A stretch of 64,000 bases of DNA from assembly GCF_003332305.1 (NCBI RefSeq), contig NZ_QOIO01000012.1, positions 58,847 to 122,846 on the forward strand. The letters run 5' to 3'. Every line of letters starts with the position of its first letter. The stretch's first letter is position 1. This document shows, one piece after another, positions 1 through 10,107 of the stretch. The DNA is from Microvirga aerophila (GTDB lineage: Bacteria; Pseudomonadota; Alphaproteobacteria; Rhizobiales; Beijerinckiaceae). A program made the position numbers and the translations under genes. The notes beneath the pieces are model-generated. The model was not told where the DNA came from, searched no databases, and was given only the letters and a program-made list of their open reading frames with translations.

Positions 1-438
1 CGCTTCCGGCGTGAAGGCGATGTCGTTGATGATGTCGCCGCGGTAGCTCGGCAGCTCCACCCCGTCCACCGTCTCGGTGTCGGAGGAGCGCGGCTTGGCG
101 AACTGGCCGGCGGAACGGCCAACCTTCACCACGGGCGAGCCGCCCGCGAAGGTCAGGACCACGGCCATCTGGAGGAAGAGCCGGAAGAAGTCGCGGATGT
201 TGTCCGCCGAATGCTCGGCGAAGCTCTCGGCGCAGTCCCCGCCCTGGAGCAGGAAAGCCTCACCGGCCGCGACCTTGGCGAGCGTACGCTTCAGCTTGCG
301 GGCCTCGCCTGCAAAAACCAGCGGCGGAAAGCCGGCGAGCTGCTGCTCGACGTTTCCAAGCACCTCAAGGTCCGGATAGGCTGGGACCTGCTGGATCGGC
401 TTCGATCTCCAGCTGTCAGGCGTCCACCGCTCAGTCAT
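1..438 (-). CDS. Class II 3-deoxy-7-phosphoheptulonate (DAHP) synthase, N-terminal part
   Basis: The 146 visible residues begin [19 protein letters not shown] and carry the block [14 protein letters not shown] that is typical of plant-type (class II) DAHP synthases. This enzyme condenses phosphoenolpyruvate and erythrose-4-phosphate in the first step of the shikimate pathway in the cytoplasm. The Cys in the GGDCAESF block is a metal-ligand position in the family. The family is about 450-480 residues, so roughly two thirds of the gene lies beyond the left edge; the frame is open to base 1. The start at 438 is the usual family start, and no in-frame alternative fits better. Identity is firm from the N-terminal motifs. 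The gene symbol varies between genomes (aroF, aroG or aroH), so none is given. Confidence 0.93.
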   Translation of the reverse strand, partial: MTERWTPDSWRSKPIQQVPAYPDLEVLGNVEQQLAGFPPLVFAGEARKLKRTLAKVAAGEAFLLQGGDCAESFAEHSADNIRDFFRLFLQMAVVLTFAGGSPVVKVGRSAGQFAKPRSSDTETVDGVELPSYRGDIINDIAFTPEA

Positions 439-581
439 GACACTTACCCCCGTGTCTCGTTTCCTCGGTCACCGCAATAAGCGGCACGAAACGGCACCTA
501 TACACGACACAAAAGAAAAGGCGAGTGCGGAGAGGGAGGTGCGGCATAAGGGTGCGACAGACGCCACCCCATGCGGGCGGA

Positions 582-695
582 TCAGCGGGAGTGAACTCGG
601 CGGCTCTCGCGACGGGATTGCCACAGGGCGCCAAGGCCCATGGCGACGGCGATCACGGGAATGCCAAAATAGACATAGGCTTCCAGGATGGTCAT
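582..695 (-). CDS. 37-residue single-pass membrane peptide
   Basis: The peptide starts MTILEAYVYFGIPVIAVAMG, continues LGALWQSRRES and ends in a basic tail. It therefore has one hydrophobic helix of about 18 residues followed by a positively charged end, as expected for a small inner-membrane peptide with the tail inside. The start codon overlaps the stop of the upstream gene by ATGA, so the two are probably translationally coupled. A GGGACCTGGAGCC stretch just upstream can serve as ribosome binding site. I do not recognise the family. Peptides this short are often missed by gene callers. The coupling and clean hydrophobic profile support it, but no function can be assigned. Confidence 0.6.
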   Translation of the reverse strand: MTILEAYVYFGIPVIAVAMGLGALWQSRRESRRVHSR

Positions 696-919
696 GGCTC
701 CAGGTCCCTCAGGATCAGCTTCGCTATAGAATGTAGGATGAACCCAACGAAAAGCCAAATGAAGCTCACGGCAATGGCGATTCCACCTCTCGGCAAGGCG
801 TCCGAACCATAGCCGAGGGCGACCACCGGGCCGACGAAGCCCGCAATCACGAAGGCGACCGCGATGTTATTGAGCGCAGTCGCCGTAAGCTTAGTCTGCT
901 CGTTATGAACAAGGCTCAA
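692..919 (-). CDS. Small two-helix membrane protein of unknown function
   Basis: This 75-residue protein has two hydrophobic segments: about residues 18-38 (NIAVAFVIAGFVGPVVALGY) and about 46-66 (GIAIAVSFIWLFVGFIL). The start is a TTG at 919. It is chosen because a good AGGAAGG site sits six bases upstream and no ATG lies nearby. The last bases overlap the start of the 37-residue peptide gene, so the two form a tiny two-gene unit, possibly two parts of one membrane complex. It lies between the DAHP synthase and glutathione reductase genes on the same strand. No family is recognised and no catalytic residues are visible. Confidence 0.7.
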   Translation of the reverse strand: MSLVHNEQTKLTATALNNIAVAFVIAGFVGPVVALGYGSDALPRGGIAIAVSFIWLFVGFILHSIAKLILRDLEP

Positions 920-976
920 TGGCGCCTTCCTGCAACTCTATTCTGCTGCCGCTCGCTCACTTGGTGAGGAGCACTC

Positions 977-2362
977 CTACCCCACCGCCACCGGCTTCTT
1001 GACCATGTAGGGCGTGCGCATCGTCACCAGCTCTTCCGAAGCGGTCGGATGGACCGCGACGGTGCGGTCGAAATCAGCCTTCGTGGCTCCCATGGTCACG
1101 GCGACGCCGGCGAGCTGGATCATTTCGCCGGCATCATGCCCGACGATATGGACGCCCACCACCCGGTCGGTCGCTTTGTCGACGATGAGCTTCATCAGCA
1201 CCCGGTCCTGAGCGCCTGACAGGGTTGCCTTCATGGGCCGGAAAGCCGTCTTGTACACGTCGATGTCGCCATAGCGGGACCAGGCCGCGGCCTCGCTGCA
1301 GCCGATGACGCCGATTTCCGGGGTGGAGAAGACAGCCGTGGGGATCAGGTCGTGGTCGACGATGGTCGGCCGGTCGCCGAACACCGTGTCGGCGAAGGCG
1401 TGGCCCTCGCGGATGGCGATGGGAGTCAGGTTGGCCCGGTTCGTCACGTCGCCGACCGCGTAGACCGACGGAATCAGGGTCTGGGAATAGGAGTCGACCG
1501 GGATGGCTCCGACCTCGTCGACGGCGATGCCGACCGTCTCCAGGCCGAGCCCCGCTGTGTTAGGCCTCCGGCCGGTCGCGACCAGGACCTGATCGACCGT
1601 GACGACCGAACCGTCCGACAGGGTGGCGGCGATGCCATCCGGGGTCTTGTCCAGGCGCGTCGCCGTCCTGCCCAGCGCCAGATTGATCCCGCGGTGGGCA
1701 TAGGCCGCACCCAGCGCCTCGCGCACATCGTCGTCGAAGCCGCGCAGGAGCTTGTCGCCCCGGTGCAGGAGCGTGACCTCGCTACCGAGCCCGGCGAAGA
1801 CGCCCGCGAACTCCACCGCGATATAGCCGCCGCCCACGATCATGATGCGCTTGGGCAGCTCCTTCAGGTGGAACACCTCGTTGGACGTGATACCCAGTTC
1901 CCCTCCTGGGATGACCGGCTCCAAGGTCGGGTGCGCACCCACCGCGACCAGGATATAGCGCGCCCGGATGCGCTCGCCGGTCGCCAGGACGTGGACCGTA
2001 TGGTTATCCTCGATCACCGCGCGGCTGTTCACGATCTCGACGCCCGCCTTTTCGAGATTGGTCCGGTAGATCCCTTCCAGGCGGTCGATTTCCCTGTCCT
2101 TGTTGCGGATCAGGGTCTCCCAGTCGAAACGGGGCTCTCCAACGTCCCAGCCGAATCCCGCAGCCTCTTCAAACTCGTGCGAGTAACGGCTCGCGTAGAC
2201 CATGAGCTTTTTCGGCACGCAGCCGCGGATGACGCAGGTGCCGCCGACCCGGTATTCCTCGGCGATCATCACCTTCGCGCCGTAGCCTGCCGCGATGCGG
2301 GCCGCGCGAACGCCGCCGGACCCGGCGCCGATGACGAAGAGGTCGATGTCGAATTGGCTCAT
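977..2362 (-). CDS. gor: Glutathione-disulfide reductase
   Basis: A 461-residue flavoprotein that reduces oxidised glutathione with NADPH in the cytoplasm. It has the N-terminal FAD-binding GAGSGGVRAAR motif (about residues 12-22) and the redox-active disulfide in GGTCVIRGCVPKK (C43 and C48). The NADPH-binding motif VGGGYIAVEFAG lies mid-protein, the second FAD motif is VYAVGDVTNRANLTP, and the C-terminal active-site block is HPTASEELVTMR. Length fits the family. The start at 2362 overlaps the stop of the upstream O-antigen-ligase-type gene by four bases, implying translational coupling. The longer frame upstream of this Met belongs to that other gene on a different frame. Trypanothione reductase is the nearest alternative but is not expected in bacteria. 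Confidence 0.95.
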   Translation of the reverse strand: MSQFDIDLFVIGAGSGGVRAARIAAGYGAKVMIAEEYRVGGTCVIRGCVPKKLMVYASRYSHEFEEAAGFGWDVGEPRFDWETLIRNKDREIDRLEGIYRTNLEKAGVEIVNSRAVIEDNHTVHVLATGERIRARYILVAVGAHPTLEPVIPGGELGITSNEVFHLKELPKRIMIVGGGYIAVEFAGVFAGLGSEVTLLHRGDKLLRGFDDDVREALGAAYAHRGINLALGRTATRLDKTPDGIAATLSDGSVVTVDQVLVATGRRPNTAGLGLETVGIAVDEVGAIPVDSYSQTLIPSVYAVGDVTNRANLTPIAIREGHAFADTVFGDRPTIVDHDLIPTAVFSTPEIGVIGCSEAAAWSRYGDIDVYKTAFRPMKATLSGAQDRVLMKLIVDKATDRVVGVHIVGHDAGEMIQLAGVAVTMGATKADFDRTVAVHPTASEELVTMRTPYMVKKPVAVG

Positions 2363-3618
2363 GGCCTTGTCTCCAGCCGGGTTCTGCAAGTTGCGAGCAT
2401 CCATGCGACAGAGGCTCCGAGTGAGGCCGCCCACCACCCCTGCCACGCGCCGTGGCCCACGAGAGCAACGGCTCCCGCCGCCGCAAGCAGGGCCAGGGAC
2501 GTGCTCGCGACAAGACGGGATTGGCGGCAGATGGCGCGGATGACCAGAAGGACAATCGCCAGGGCCAGGACGGCGCCGACCATGCCAAGCTCCGTCCAGA
2601 TCTGAAGCGGCAGGTTGTGGGGGTGCCCGATCCCCAGGAAGCGCCGATGCTCCTTCGGGACCTTCCACACGATCTTCGACTTCCGCATCCGCGGACTCAT
2701 GCCGAAACCTGCCCCGAGGCCAGGCTGGACCCGCACCGCAGCGCCGAAGCTCTGCCAAACCGCAACCCTCTCCCGGGAGTGGCCGCCCGCCAAGGCCTTG
2801 TGCACGGCCGGGGGGATCAGGCTTTCGCTGATCGGCCCCAGGAAGGGAGCCATGGCCATGGCGGCCACGAACCCCGCCGCCATCACGATTGCGGTCGCCC
2901 GAACCGACGCCCAAGCCGACACGAATGCGAGGCCCATCACGATCAGGCCAAGCCCCGCCGCGCCGCTGTCGGACCGAGCGACCGCTGCGCCAACCAGCAC
3001 GAGGATCGCGAGAGCGACGGCCCAGCCCCGGGGGATCTGGGTCACGAGCCAGACCAGCAGAGGCGGCAGCAGGACCAGAAGGGTCAGACTAGGCCGGTTG
3101 AAGATGAAGCTGTCGGCCCGCATCCCGAGGCTTCGCCGCAGGGTGAGACCGGTCTCGAGTTCAACGATGATCAGCAGGCAAGCGGCGGCCACCGAACCTG
3201 CAAGCATCCAGAAGGCCTGGCGCGTCATGCGCTTGGGAAGAACCTGGCATAGAATGAAGGCGCCCGCGATGGGAAGCCAGAATTCCCCGAGAGCCTGGAT
3301 CGAAATGTCGTTGAACTGGCTCCACGAGATCGAGATCACGCTCAAGGCCAGAAAGGCCAGCACAGCTATGCCCGTTGGACGGAACAGGGCCGAGGCGCTC
3401 TCGCGCACGAGCTGGCGAAAGCGTCCTTCGAGAGCCGTTGCCCCGAGGGCGGAAAGCGCGCTCACCCCGAGAAACAGAGGGGTCGACCGATGCGCCACCG
3501 CCATCGCCAGCGGCATCACCGCCAGCCCCCCCAGGGCCACACGCCACAACATCTCCGCCGCCTGGAGCCGGCGGACCGATGCAGGGCTGCCGATGGATAC
3601 TGTCCCAATCGCATTCAT
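2359..3618 (-). CDS. O-antigen ligase / polymerase (Wzy-WaaL type) membrane protein
   Basis: A 419-residue integral membrane protein with about ten to twelve hydrophobic helices. It has a large periplasmic loop about two thirds along containing VAVWQSFGAAVRVQPGLGAG and GIGHPHNLPLQIWTELG. This pattern (an xGxG segment followed by the H-x-H-N-x-x-L-Q signature) is typical of the O-antigen ligase/Wzy_C superfamily, which joins or polymerises surface polysaccharide at the outer face of the inner membrane. The start at 3618 (MNAIGTVSIG) precedes the first helix; a start six codons earlier is possible. It is isolated from other polysaccharide genes and is coupled to gor by a 4-bp overlap. Which polysaccharide it handles cannot be read from the sequence. 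Confidence 0.85.
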   Translation of the reverse strand: MNAIGTVSIGSPASVRRLQAAEMLWRVALGGLAVMPLAMAVAHRSTPLFLGVSALSALGATALEGRFRQLVRESASALFRPTGIAVLAFLALSVISISWSQFNDISIQALGEFWLPIAGAFILCQVLPKRMTRQAFWMLAGSVAAACLLIIVELETGLTLRRSLGMRADSFIFNRPSLTLLVLLPPLLVWLVTQIPRGWAVALAILVLVGAAVARSDSGAAGLGLIVMGLAFVSAWASVRATAIVMAAGFVAAMAMAPFLGPISESLIPPAVHKALAGGHSRERVAVWQSFGAAVRVQPGLGAGFGMSPRMRKSKIVWKVPKEHRRFLGIGHPHNLPLQIWTELGMVGAVLALAIVLLVIRAICRQSRLVASTSLALLAAAGAVALVGHGAWQGWWAASLGASVAWMLATCRTRLETRP

Positions 3619-3756
3619 GCGCAAGGCTCTTACGCCAAGGTTCGGCGGGGATAAAGAACCAAGCGCTTGCCGCCTTGCAATTGGGACTTTACGCTTTGAC
3701 GCAGGACGTGCTCTTAAAGCACGGTCAAGCGTAACAGTTTTCCCGGGAGGAAACAG

Positions 3757-4728
3757 ATGAGCCAATATCGCAAAGGCCTTTGGCGCGGCGCGCTCGCGGC
3801 GGCCGCCGTGGCCGGCTTCGTAACGTCGGCAGCGGCCCAGATGGAGCTGAAGATCATGGCTCCGGCAGCCCCTGGCGGCGGCTGGGACCAGACCGCGCGC
3901 TCCATGCAGCAGGTCTTGAGCCAGTCCGGCATCGCCAAGAGCGTGCAGGTCACCAACGTTCCGGGCGCGGGCGGCTCCATCGGCATCGCCCAGTTCGTCA
4001 ACAACTCCAAGGGCGACGGCAACCAGCTCATGGTCATGGGCTACGTCATGGTGGGCGCGCTCCTCACCAACAAATCCCCCGTCACCCTCGACCAGACGAC
4101 CCCCATCGCCCGTCTGACGACGGAGTACGAGGCGATCGTGGTGCCGGCCAACTCGCCCATCAAGGACGCCAGGGAACTCGCGGCCGCCATCAAGGCCGAT
4201 CCGGCCAAGGTGACCTGGGCCGGCGGCTCCGCGGGCGGCGTCGATCACATCGCTGCGGCGCTCTTCGCCAAGGCGGCAGGGGCCGATCCGACCAAGATCA
4301 ACTACATCCCGTTCTCGGGCGGCGGCGAGGCCCTGGCGGCCATCCTCGGCGGCAAGGTGACGGCAGGCATTTCCGGCTACGGCGAGTTCGAAAGCCAGGT
4401 TAAGGCGGGCAAGCTGCGCCTCATCGGCCTGACCTCCGCTAAGAAGACCGCGAATGTGGACGTGCCCTCCATCAAGGAGCAGGGCATCGATCTGGAAATC
4501 GCCAACTGGCGCGCCGTCGTGGCTCCTCCCGGCATCTCGGCCGATCAGAAGAAGGCCCTGACCGATGCCATGGACCGCATGGCCAAGTCCAAGGAATGGC
4601 AGGATCTCCTGAAGCAGAAGGGCTGGGAAGACGCCTACATGTCCGGTGACGCCTTCACCAAGAATCTGGCTGATGAGCAGAACCGCACCAAGGAGGTACT
4701 GACCGCAGTAGGACTGGTGAAGTCCTGA
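3757..4728 (+). CDS. tctC: Tripartite tricarboxylate transporter substrate-binding protein (TctC/Bug family)
   Basis: A 323-residue periplasmic binding protein. It has a signal peptide ([11 protein letters not shown], then an alanine-rich core ending AAAQ at about residue 28) and a mature start at [20 protein letters not shown], the conserved Bug-family pattern (PxxPGGxxDxxAR). [15 protein letters not shown] and [17 protein letters not shown] form the second part of the ligand pocket. The family captures citrate-like or other carboxylates and delivers them to the TctA/TctB membrane pair, which follow on the same strand. A strong GGGAGG site lies 5-10 bases before the ATG. An intrinsic-terminator-like hairpin follows the stop, which would favour excess binding protein over membrane subunits. 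The substrate is not predictable from sequence. Confidence 0.93.
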   Translation: MSQYRKGLWRGALAAAAVAGFVTSAAAQMELKIMAPAAPGGGWDQTARSMQQVLSQSGIAKSVQVTNVPGAGGSIGIAQFVNNSKGDGNQLMVMGYVMVGALLTNKSPVTLDQTTPIARLTTEYEAIVVPANSPIKDARELAAAIKADPAKVTWAGGSAGGVDHIAAALFAKAAGADPTKINYIPFSGGGEALAAILGGKVTAGISGYGEFESQVKAGKLRLIGLTSAKKTANVDVPSIKEQGIDLEIANWRAVVAPPGISADQKKALTDAMDRMAKSKEWQDLLKQKGWEDAYMSGDAFTKNLADEQNRTKEVLTAVGLVKS

Positions 4729-4748
4729 TTTTCCGGATAAATGCCATA

Positions 4749-4785
4749 AGAAGCGCCGCGTCATCGAGCGCGGCGCTTCTCTTTT
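4749..4785 (+). terminator. Intrinsic terminator/attenuator between tctC and tctB
   Basis: A perfect 12-bp inverted repeat (4749-4760 AGAAGCGCCGCG pairing with 4769-4780 CGCGGCGCTTCT), an 8-base loop, then CTTTT. It lies 21 bases after the tctC stop and 11 bases before the tctB ATG. It is in the middle of an apparent operon and so probably acts as a partial terminator that sets the ratio of binding protein to membrane subunits. It could also stabilise the 3' end of a processed tctC mRNA. Confidence 0.8.
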
Positions 4786-4795
4786 GGATCGCTCC

Positions 4796-5269
4796 ATGAC
4801 CCCATCTCCGCAACGGCGCGTCGACGTGGCAGGCCTCGTCATCGCTCTCGTTCTCCTTGTCCTGGCCGGATTGGTCTGGTGGGACATGACCAAGCTTCAG
4901 ATCCTGTCGCCCTATGACCTCGGCCCGAAGGTCATGCCCATCGTGGTCTCGACGTGCCTTGTTCTGCTTGCCATCGGCAACGGAATCGGTGCCCTCCGGG
5001 GCGACCTTCCGGCCCGAGACAGCCTTGACTGGATGCCCATCGTCCTGATCCTCGGTGGCCTCGTCTGCCTGATCGCGCTCATCGGGCTCGGCGGCGGGTT
5101 CATTCTCGGCACCGCGATCCTATTCGCGACCACCTCCAGGGCCTTTGGCCGCCGGGCCTTCCTGGTTGATTTCCTGATCGGCCTCGTGCTGGCCGTGCTG
5201 GTCTACGTCCTCTTCTCGAAGCTGCTCGCCCTGTCGCTCCCGGCAGGCCCCCTTGAACGCCTGATCTGA
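4796..5269 (+). CDS. tctB: Tripartite tricarboxylate transporter small membrane subunit (TctB)
   Basis: A 157-residue hydrophobic protein with about four transmembrane helices: residues 13-32, 46-63, 83-108 and 120-150. The [16 protein letters not shown] stretch matches the (G)P(x)xFP-like segment of TctB. It forms the small membrane subunit of the three-part, ion-driven carboxylate importer. The ATG at 4796 is chosen; an in-frame TTG four codons earlier lies against the terminator hairpin and is less likely. TctA starts eight bases after its stop, so the two are co-translated. The family is poorly conserved, so the call leans on size, topology and position between TctC and TctA. Confidence 0.88.
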   Translation: MTPSPQRRVDVAGLVIALVLLVLAGLVWWDMTKLQILSPYDLGPKVMPIVVSTCLVLLAIGNGIGALRGDLPARDSLDWMPIVLILGGLVCLIALIGLGGGFILGTAILFATTSRAFGRRAFLVDFLIGLVLAVLVYVLFSKLLALSLPAGPLERLI

Positions 5270-5277
5270 GGCCGGCC

Positions 5278-6777
<1,500 letters not shown>

Positions 6778-6825
6778 TCGCCCCGGCCGCTCTTACAGCC
6801 GCGCCGATGCATTCGAGGTAGCGTA

Positions 6826-7365
6826 GTGAACGACAGACCGATCCTCGCGCCGGTTCTCGAGACGAACCGCCTGCGCCTGCGCGCGCCAACGCTTGCGGAT
6901 TTTCCCGCATGCGCGGCCCTGTGGGGCGATGCGGAAACGGTCCGTTTCATCGGGACCGGCAAGCCGTCCGGAACGGAAGAAGCCTGGGGCAAGTTCCTGC
7001 GCAATGCGGGACACTGGTCGTTGCTGGGCTTCGGCTATTGGGTGGTCGAGGACAAGACCACCGGCGCCTTCGCGGGTCTGGTCGGCCTGAGCCACATAAA
7101 ACGGGACATTGAGCCACCTCCGCCCGATCTTCCCGAGGCCGGCTGGGTCTTCGCCCTGGAGGCGCAGGGCAAGGGCCATGCGACGGAAGCGGTGGGCGCG
7201 GCCCTCGCATGGGGCGAAACGCGCTTCGGCAACGCCCGCTCCTTCTGCATCATCGATCCCGACAATGCCCCGTCGCTGCGCGTTGCGGAAAAATGCGGCT
7301 ACGCCGAATCCGCCCGCGTGACCTACAAGGACCATCCCGTGATCCTGCTCGTCCGCGAGGACTGA
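6826..7365 (+). CDS. GNAT-family N-acetyltransferase (RimJ/RimL type)
   Basis: A 179-residue protein of the Acetyltransf_3 group. The N-terminus LETNRLRLRAPTLADF is the standard opening, and EAGWVFALEAQGKGHATEAV holds the acetyl-CoA-binding Q-x-x-G-x-G/A pattern (QGKGHA). SLRVAEKCGYAESARV near the C-terminus is the usual final helix-strand of the fold. Such enzymes move an acetyl group from acetyl-CoA to protein N-termini or small amines; the substrate here is unknown. The start is a GTG at 6826 with GAGG seven bases upstream; the ATG further upstream is closed by a stop. It is convergent with the DUF2059 gene and shares a terminator with it. Confidence 0.9.
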   Translation: MNDRPILAPVLETNRLRLRAPTLADFPACAALWGDAETVRFIGTGKPSGTEEAWGKFLRNAGHWSLLGFGYWVVEDKTTGAFAGLVGLSHIKRDIEPPPPDLPEAGWVFALEAQGKGHATEAVGAALAWGETRFGNARSFCIIDPDNAPSLRVAEKCGYAESARVTYKDHPVILLVRED

Positions 7366-7391
7366 GGGCAAACCAGTCATCCCGACAAACA

Positions 7392-7416
7392 AAAGGCCCA
7401 GTCGAGCCGGGCCTTT
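7392..7416. terminator. Bidirectional intrinsic terminator
   Basis: AAAGGCCC (7392-7399) pairs with GGGCCTTT (7409-7416) around a 9-base loop. T-rich sequence follows on the minus strand (TTTTGTTTG) and the stem itself ends in T on the plus strand. It lies between two convergent genes, the GNAT acetyltransferase and the DUF2059 protein, and can serve both. Confidence 0.75.
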
Positions 7417-7442
7417 GTCGTGTTAGGAATGCGGCGTCAGCC

Positions 7443-7943
7443 TTATTGCAGCTGATGGCCCTTCTTGCTCATCTCGGCGCGGGCGCGGATCATGATGTAT
7501 TCCGACACGTTCTGCGTCCAAGTCGCGAGATCCTTGACGATGTCGTCGAGGAGGACCGGCTGCACCTCGACGTATTTCTTGCCCGCGGGCGTCTTGTAGA
7601 AGGCCGCGACCTCCTTGAGCTCCGCCTCGGTCATGCGGGACGCGAAGGCGCGCGCCGCATTGTCGATCATCTTCTGCTTGTGCTGCTCGACCTCGGGCCG
7701 CAGCGTCGTGACGACCTGATCGAGGTCCTGCTTGATCTCCGGACGGGTGACGTTCATCTGCTGGAGCTGAGCCAGCAGCGGCTCGGTCATGGCGTCGAAC
7801 GAGCGGGTCATGCCGGAGTTGACGGCGACCTCGCGCGCCAGGGCCAGATGGTTGGCGCTCGGCTGCCCCTGAGCGAAGGCGGGGCTGGCCAGCATGAAGA
7901 GCGCGACCGAGGTCGCGGCCAGTCGGGAAGCGGAACGGATCAT
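7443..7943 (-). CDS. Exported DUF2059 protein
   Basis: A 166-residue protein with a cleavable signal peptide (MIRSASRLAATSVALFMLAS, then PAFAQ). The mature part matches the DUF2059 family: a helical protein with ARAFASRMTEAELKEVAAFY followed by KTPAGKKYVEVQPVL. The T/S-E-x-E-L and F-Y-x-T/S-P-x-G-K-K patterns are diagnostic. No enzymatic function is known for the family. A start seven codons upstream (TTG) is possible, but the Met at 7943 gives a normal signal peptide. It follows rpiA on the same strand with a short gap, so the two probably share a transcript. Confidence 0.88.
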   Translation of the reverse strand: MIRSASRLAATSVALFMLASPAFAQGQPSANHLALAREVAVNSGMTRSFDAMTEPLLAQLQQMNVTRPEIKQDLDQVVTTLRPEVEQHKQKMIDNAARAFASRMTEAELKEVAAFYKTPAGKKYVEVQPVLLDDIVKDLATWTQNVSEYIMIRARAEMSKKGHQLQ

Positions 7944-7976
7944 GGGAATATCGACTCCAAGCAAGAGAATGGGCGG

Positions 7977-8672
7977 TCAGATCTGACCGAGTTCGACGAG
8001 CCCCTGATCGGTCGCGAGGATCGCACCGGTGGCAAGGCCCAGGAAAAGACCGTGTTCGACGACGCCCGGGATGTAGTTGAGCGTCGAGGCGAGCACGTTC
8101 GGCTTTTCGATGCGTCCGAGATGCGCATCGAGGATGAAATGTCCCCCATCCGTGATGAAGGGCGCTCCGTCGGCGGATTGCCTGAGACGGAGGTCCCCGC
8201 TCAGGTCGAGGCTTGAGAACAGCTTCGAGATGGCGATCTCGGTCACTTTGAGGCCAAACGGCGCAACCTCGATCGGCAGAGGAAAGCGCCCGAGCTTCGC
8301 CACGCGCTTCGACCCGTCCGCGATCACGATCATCCGCCGGCTTGCGGACGCAACGATCTTCTCCCGCAGGTGAGCGCCGCCGCCGCCCTTGATGAGGCGC
8401 AGCTCGTCATCGAGCTCGTCCGCACCATCGACCGTCAGGTCGAGTTCCGGCGTCTCGTCGAGGGTCGACAGGGGGATTCCTTCACGCTCGGCCTGCGCGC
8501 GGGTCGCCTCGGAGGTGGGCACACCCACGACTTTGAGCCCGCCCCGCACCCGCTCGCCGATGGCGGCAACGAAATGCGCCGCCGTCGAGCCCGTGCCAAG
8601 ACCGAGCCTCATGCCGTCCGATACCAGGGAGGCGGCCCGCTCGGCTGCTGCGCGCTTGAGATTGTCGCTCAA
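7977..8672 (-). CDS. rpiA: Ribose-5-phosphate isomerase A
   Basis: A 231-residue enzyme that interconverts ribose-5-phosphate and ribulose-5-phosphate in the pentose phosphate pathway. Diagnostic motifs are [14 protein letters not shown] (phosphate-binding loop, about residues 25-38), [12 protein letters not shown] (catalytic Asp and Glu, near 80-91) and [14 protein letters not shown] (catalytic Lys, near 92-105). [13 protein letters not shown] lies further along. Length is typical. It is followed closely by the DUF2059 gene. Confidence 0.96.
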   Translation of the reverse strand: MSDNLKRAAAERAASLVSDGMRLGLGTGSTAAHFVAAIGERVRGGLKVVGVPTSEATRAQAEREGIPLSTLDETPELDLTVDGADELDDELRLIKGGGGAHLREKIVASASRRMIVIADGSKRVAKLGRFPLPIEVAPFGLKVTEIAISKLFSSLDLSGDLRLRQSADGAPFITDGGHFILDAHLGRIEKPNVLASTLNYIPGVVEHGLFLGLATGAILATDQGLVELGQI

Positions 8673-8802
8673 CTTAGATGACCTCTGATAATTTTCGTCG
8701 CAGTGGCGGCGCCGGGCGGCACGCCTCTAGCACGTAAGTTGGATGGGAAGAAAGAACGTTTCATATCCCATGTGAATCGCGGATGACTGAAAAAGCCCGT
8801 TT

Positions 8803-9261
8803 TCACGGCCGCTGCGGCGAAGCGCCCGTGCCGGGGCGCACGCTCGGGGTCGCAGCGGGCGCAGGCGCGGACGCCGCTGCCGTGGGGGACGGGCTCGTCT
8901 GCGGAGTGCAGACCACGCGCTCGTCGAACACGTAGCAGATGCTCATCTCGCCCGTGCGGTAATTGACCCGGAAGACGCCCCCTTCCCGCTCGTGGCGGGA
9001 CGCCACAAGACCATACTCGCCGGGCGTCTGAGCCCCTGCCCCTTCGCCACCGCTGAAGCACAGGGTGACCCCAATTGTGCCTTCCTGCAGACCATACTGG
9101 CAGGACGTGACCTCCCCGGTCACCCTGTCGATCCGATAGATACGGTTGAGGTCGTTTTGCGGAGCCGGCACGAAATCATAGGGTGCAGCCAGAACAGGAG
9201 ACGCCAGGGCTCCAAGCACGAGGGCCATCGAAAGATACCGCGCAGAACCAACAAGGCGCAT
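8803..9261 (-). CDS. Exported protein of unknown function with a duplicated motif and proline/alanine-rich tail
   Basis: A 152-residue protein with a signal peptide (MRLVGSARYLSMALVLGALA, then SPVLAAP). The mature part holds two related units: YRIDRVTGEVTSCQYG near residue 42 and FRVNYRTGEMSICYVF near 95. Each is a short beta-hairpin followed by a Cys, with further Cys at VTLCFSG and VVCTPQ, suggesting disulfides in the periplasm. The last 30 residues are rich in Pro, Ala, Ser and Thr and look like a flexible linker. I do not recognise the family. It stands between rpiA and the divergently oriented gph. Confidence 0.75.
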   Translation of the reverse strand: MRLVGSARYLSMALVLGALASPVLAAPYDFVPAPQNDLNRIYRIDRVTGEVTSCQYGLQEGTIGVTLCFSGGEGAGAQTPGEYGLVASRHEREGGVFRVNYRTGEMSICYVFDERVVCTPQTSPSPTAAASAPAPAATPSVRPGTGASPQRP

Positions 9262-9351
9262 TCATCACTCCATCCGGTAAGAACGAATCAACCAGACCAA
9301 CATATCATCGTCATGCTTGATTCCCGCGACTTCAGCAGGTAGCCGACCTCT

Positions 9352-10041
9352 ATGGCCATTCATACCCCCCCTATCGCCGTCTTCGATCTGGACGGAACCC
9401 TGGCAGACACGGCTGGCGATCTCGTCGGGACCCTCAACGTCATCCTGGCGCAGGAGGGCGTGTCCCCCGTGCCGGTGGAAGCTGCCCGTGACATGATCGG
9501 AATCGGCGCCCGCGCCTTGATCGAGCGGGGCTTCGAGGCTGCCGGCAAGGAGCTGGCGCCCACGCATCTCGATGAGCTCTTCCGCCAGTTCATGACTCAC
9601 TACAGCCAGAACATCTGCATCAGGACACAGCTCTATCCGGGAGTGGACGCTGCGCTCGACCGGCTCGAGGAGGCGGGTTTCATCCTGGCCGTCTGCACCA
9701 ACAAGATGGAGGCGCATTCGGTCAAGCTGCTCGACGAGCTGGGCGTCGGCCATCGCTTCGCGGCCAATTGCGGCCGGGACACGTTCCCCTATTTCAAGCC
9801 GGACCCCCGGCATCTGACCCTCACCATCGAGCGGGCGGGCGGACATCCGAGCAGAGCCATCATGATCGGCGATTCGCGGACCGATATCGTCACGGCGAAG
9901 AACGCCCGGATCCCGGTCATCGCCGTGCCGTTCGGCTATACGGAGGTTCCGGTCCAGGAACTCGGGCCCGATCTGGTGATCGAGCATTTCGACGAGCTCT
10001 TCGACGCGGTGGAGAATCTGTTGAAGCCGATCGCCGCCTGA
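9352..10041 (+). CDS. gph: Phosphoglycolate phosphatase-like HAD hydrolase
   Basis: A 229-residue HAD-superfamily phosphatase. Motif I is FDLDGTLADT (nucleophile Asp and acid/base Asp near residues 11-13), motif II is the Thr in VCTNK, motif III is the Lys in YFKPDP, and motif IV is IGDSRTDIVTAKNA. A helical cap domain sits between motifs I and II, as in Gph/PGP enzymes, which clear 2-phosphoglycolate formed during DNA repair or oxygenation reactions. Being near rpiA fits a sugar-phosphate role, though HAD substrate calls are uncertain. The downstream tRNA is on the opposite strand. Confidence 0.88.
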   Translation: MAIHTPPIAVFDLDGTLADTAGDLVGTLNVILAQEGVSPVPVEAARDMIGIGARALIERGFEAAGKELAPTHLDELFRQFMTHYSQNICIRTQLYPGVDAALDRLEEAGFILAVCTNKMEAHSVKLLDELGVGHRFAANCGRDTFPYFKPDPRHLTLTIERAGGHPSRAIMIGDSRTDIVTAKNARIPVIAVPFGYTEVPVQELGPDLVIEHFDELFDAVENLLKPIAA

Positions 10042-10107
10042 AAGCCACGACAAGGCGCCCCAAGCTTGGGCGCACACATGATTGTGAACTTGGCTGTCAG
10101 GAAGGAA

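Noticed and set aside
1352..2605. 417-codon plus-strand frame across gor
   Set aside because: It is antisense to glutathione reductase, has no recognisable domain and shows shadow-frame amino-acid bias.
3619..4893. Extension of the O-antigen-ligase frame far upstream to 4893
   Set aside because: It runs antisense through tctC with a Gly/Arg/His-rich shadow composition; the family start and hydrophobic profile begin at 3618.
10054..10073. GGCGCCCCAAGCTTGGGCGC hairpin after gph as an intrinsic terminator
   Set aside because: The stem is short and no T-run follows on either strand; kept out as a called terminator.
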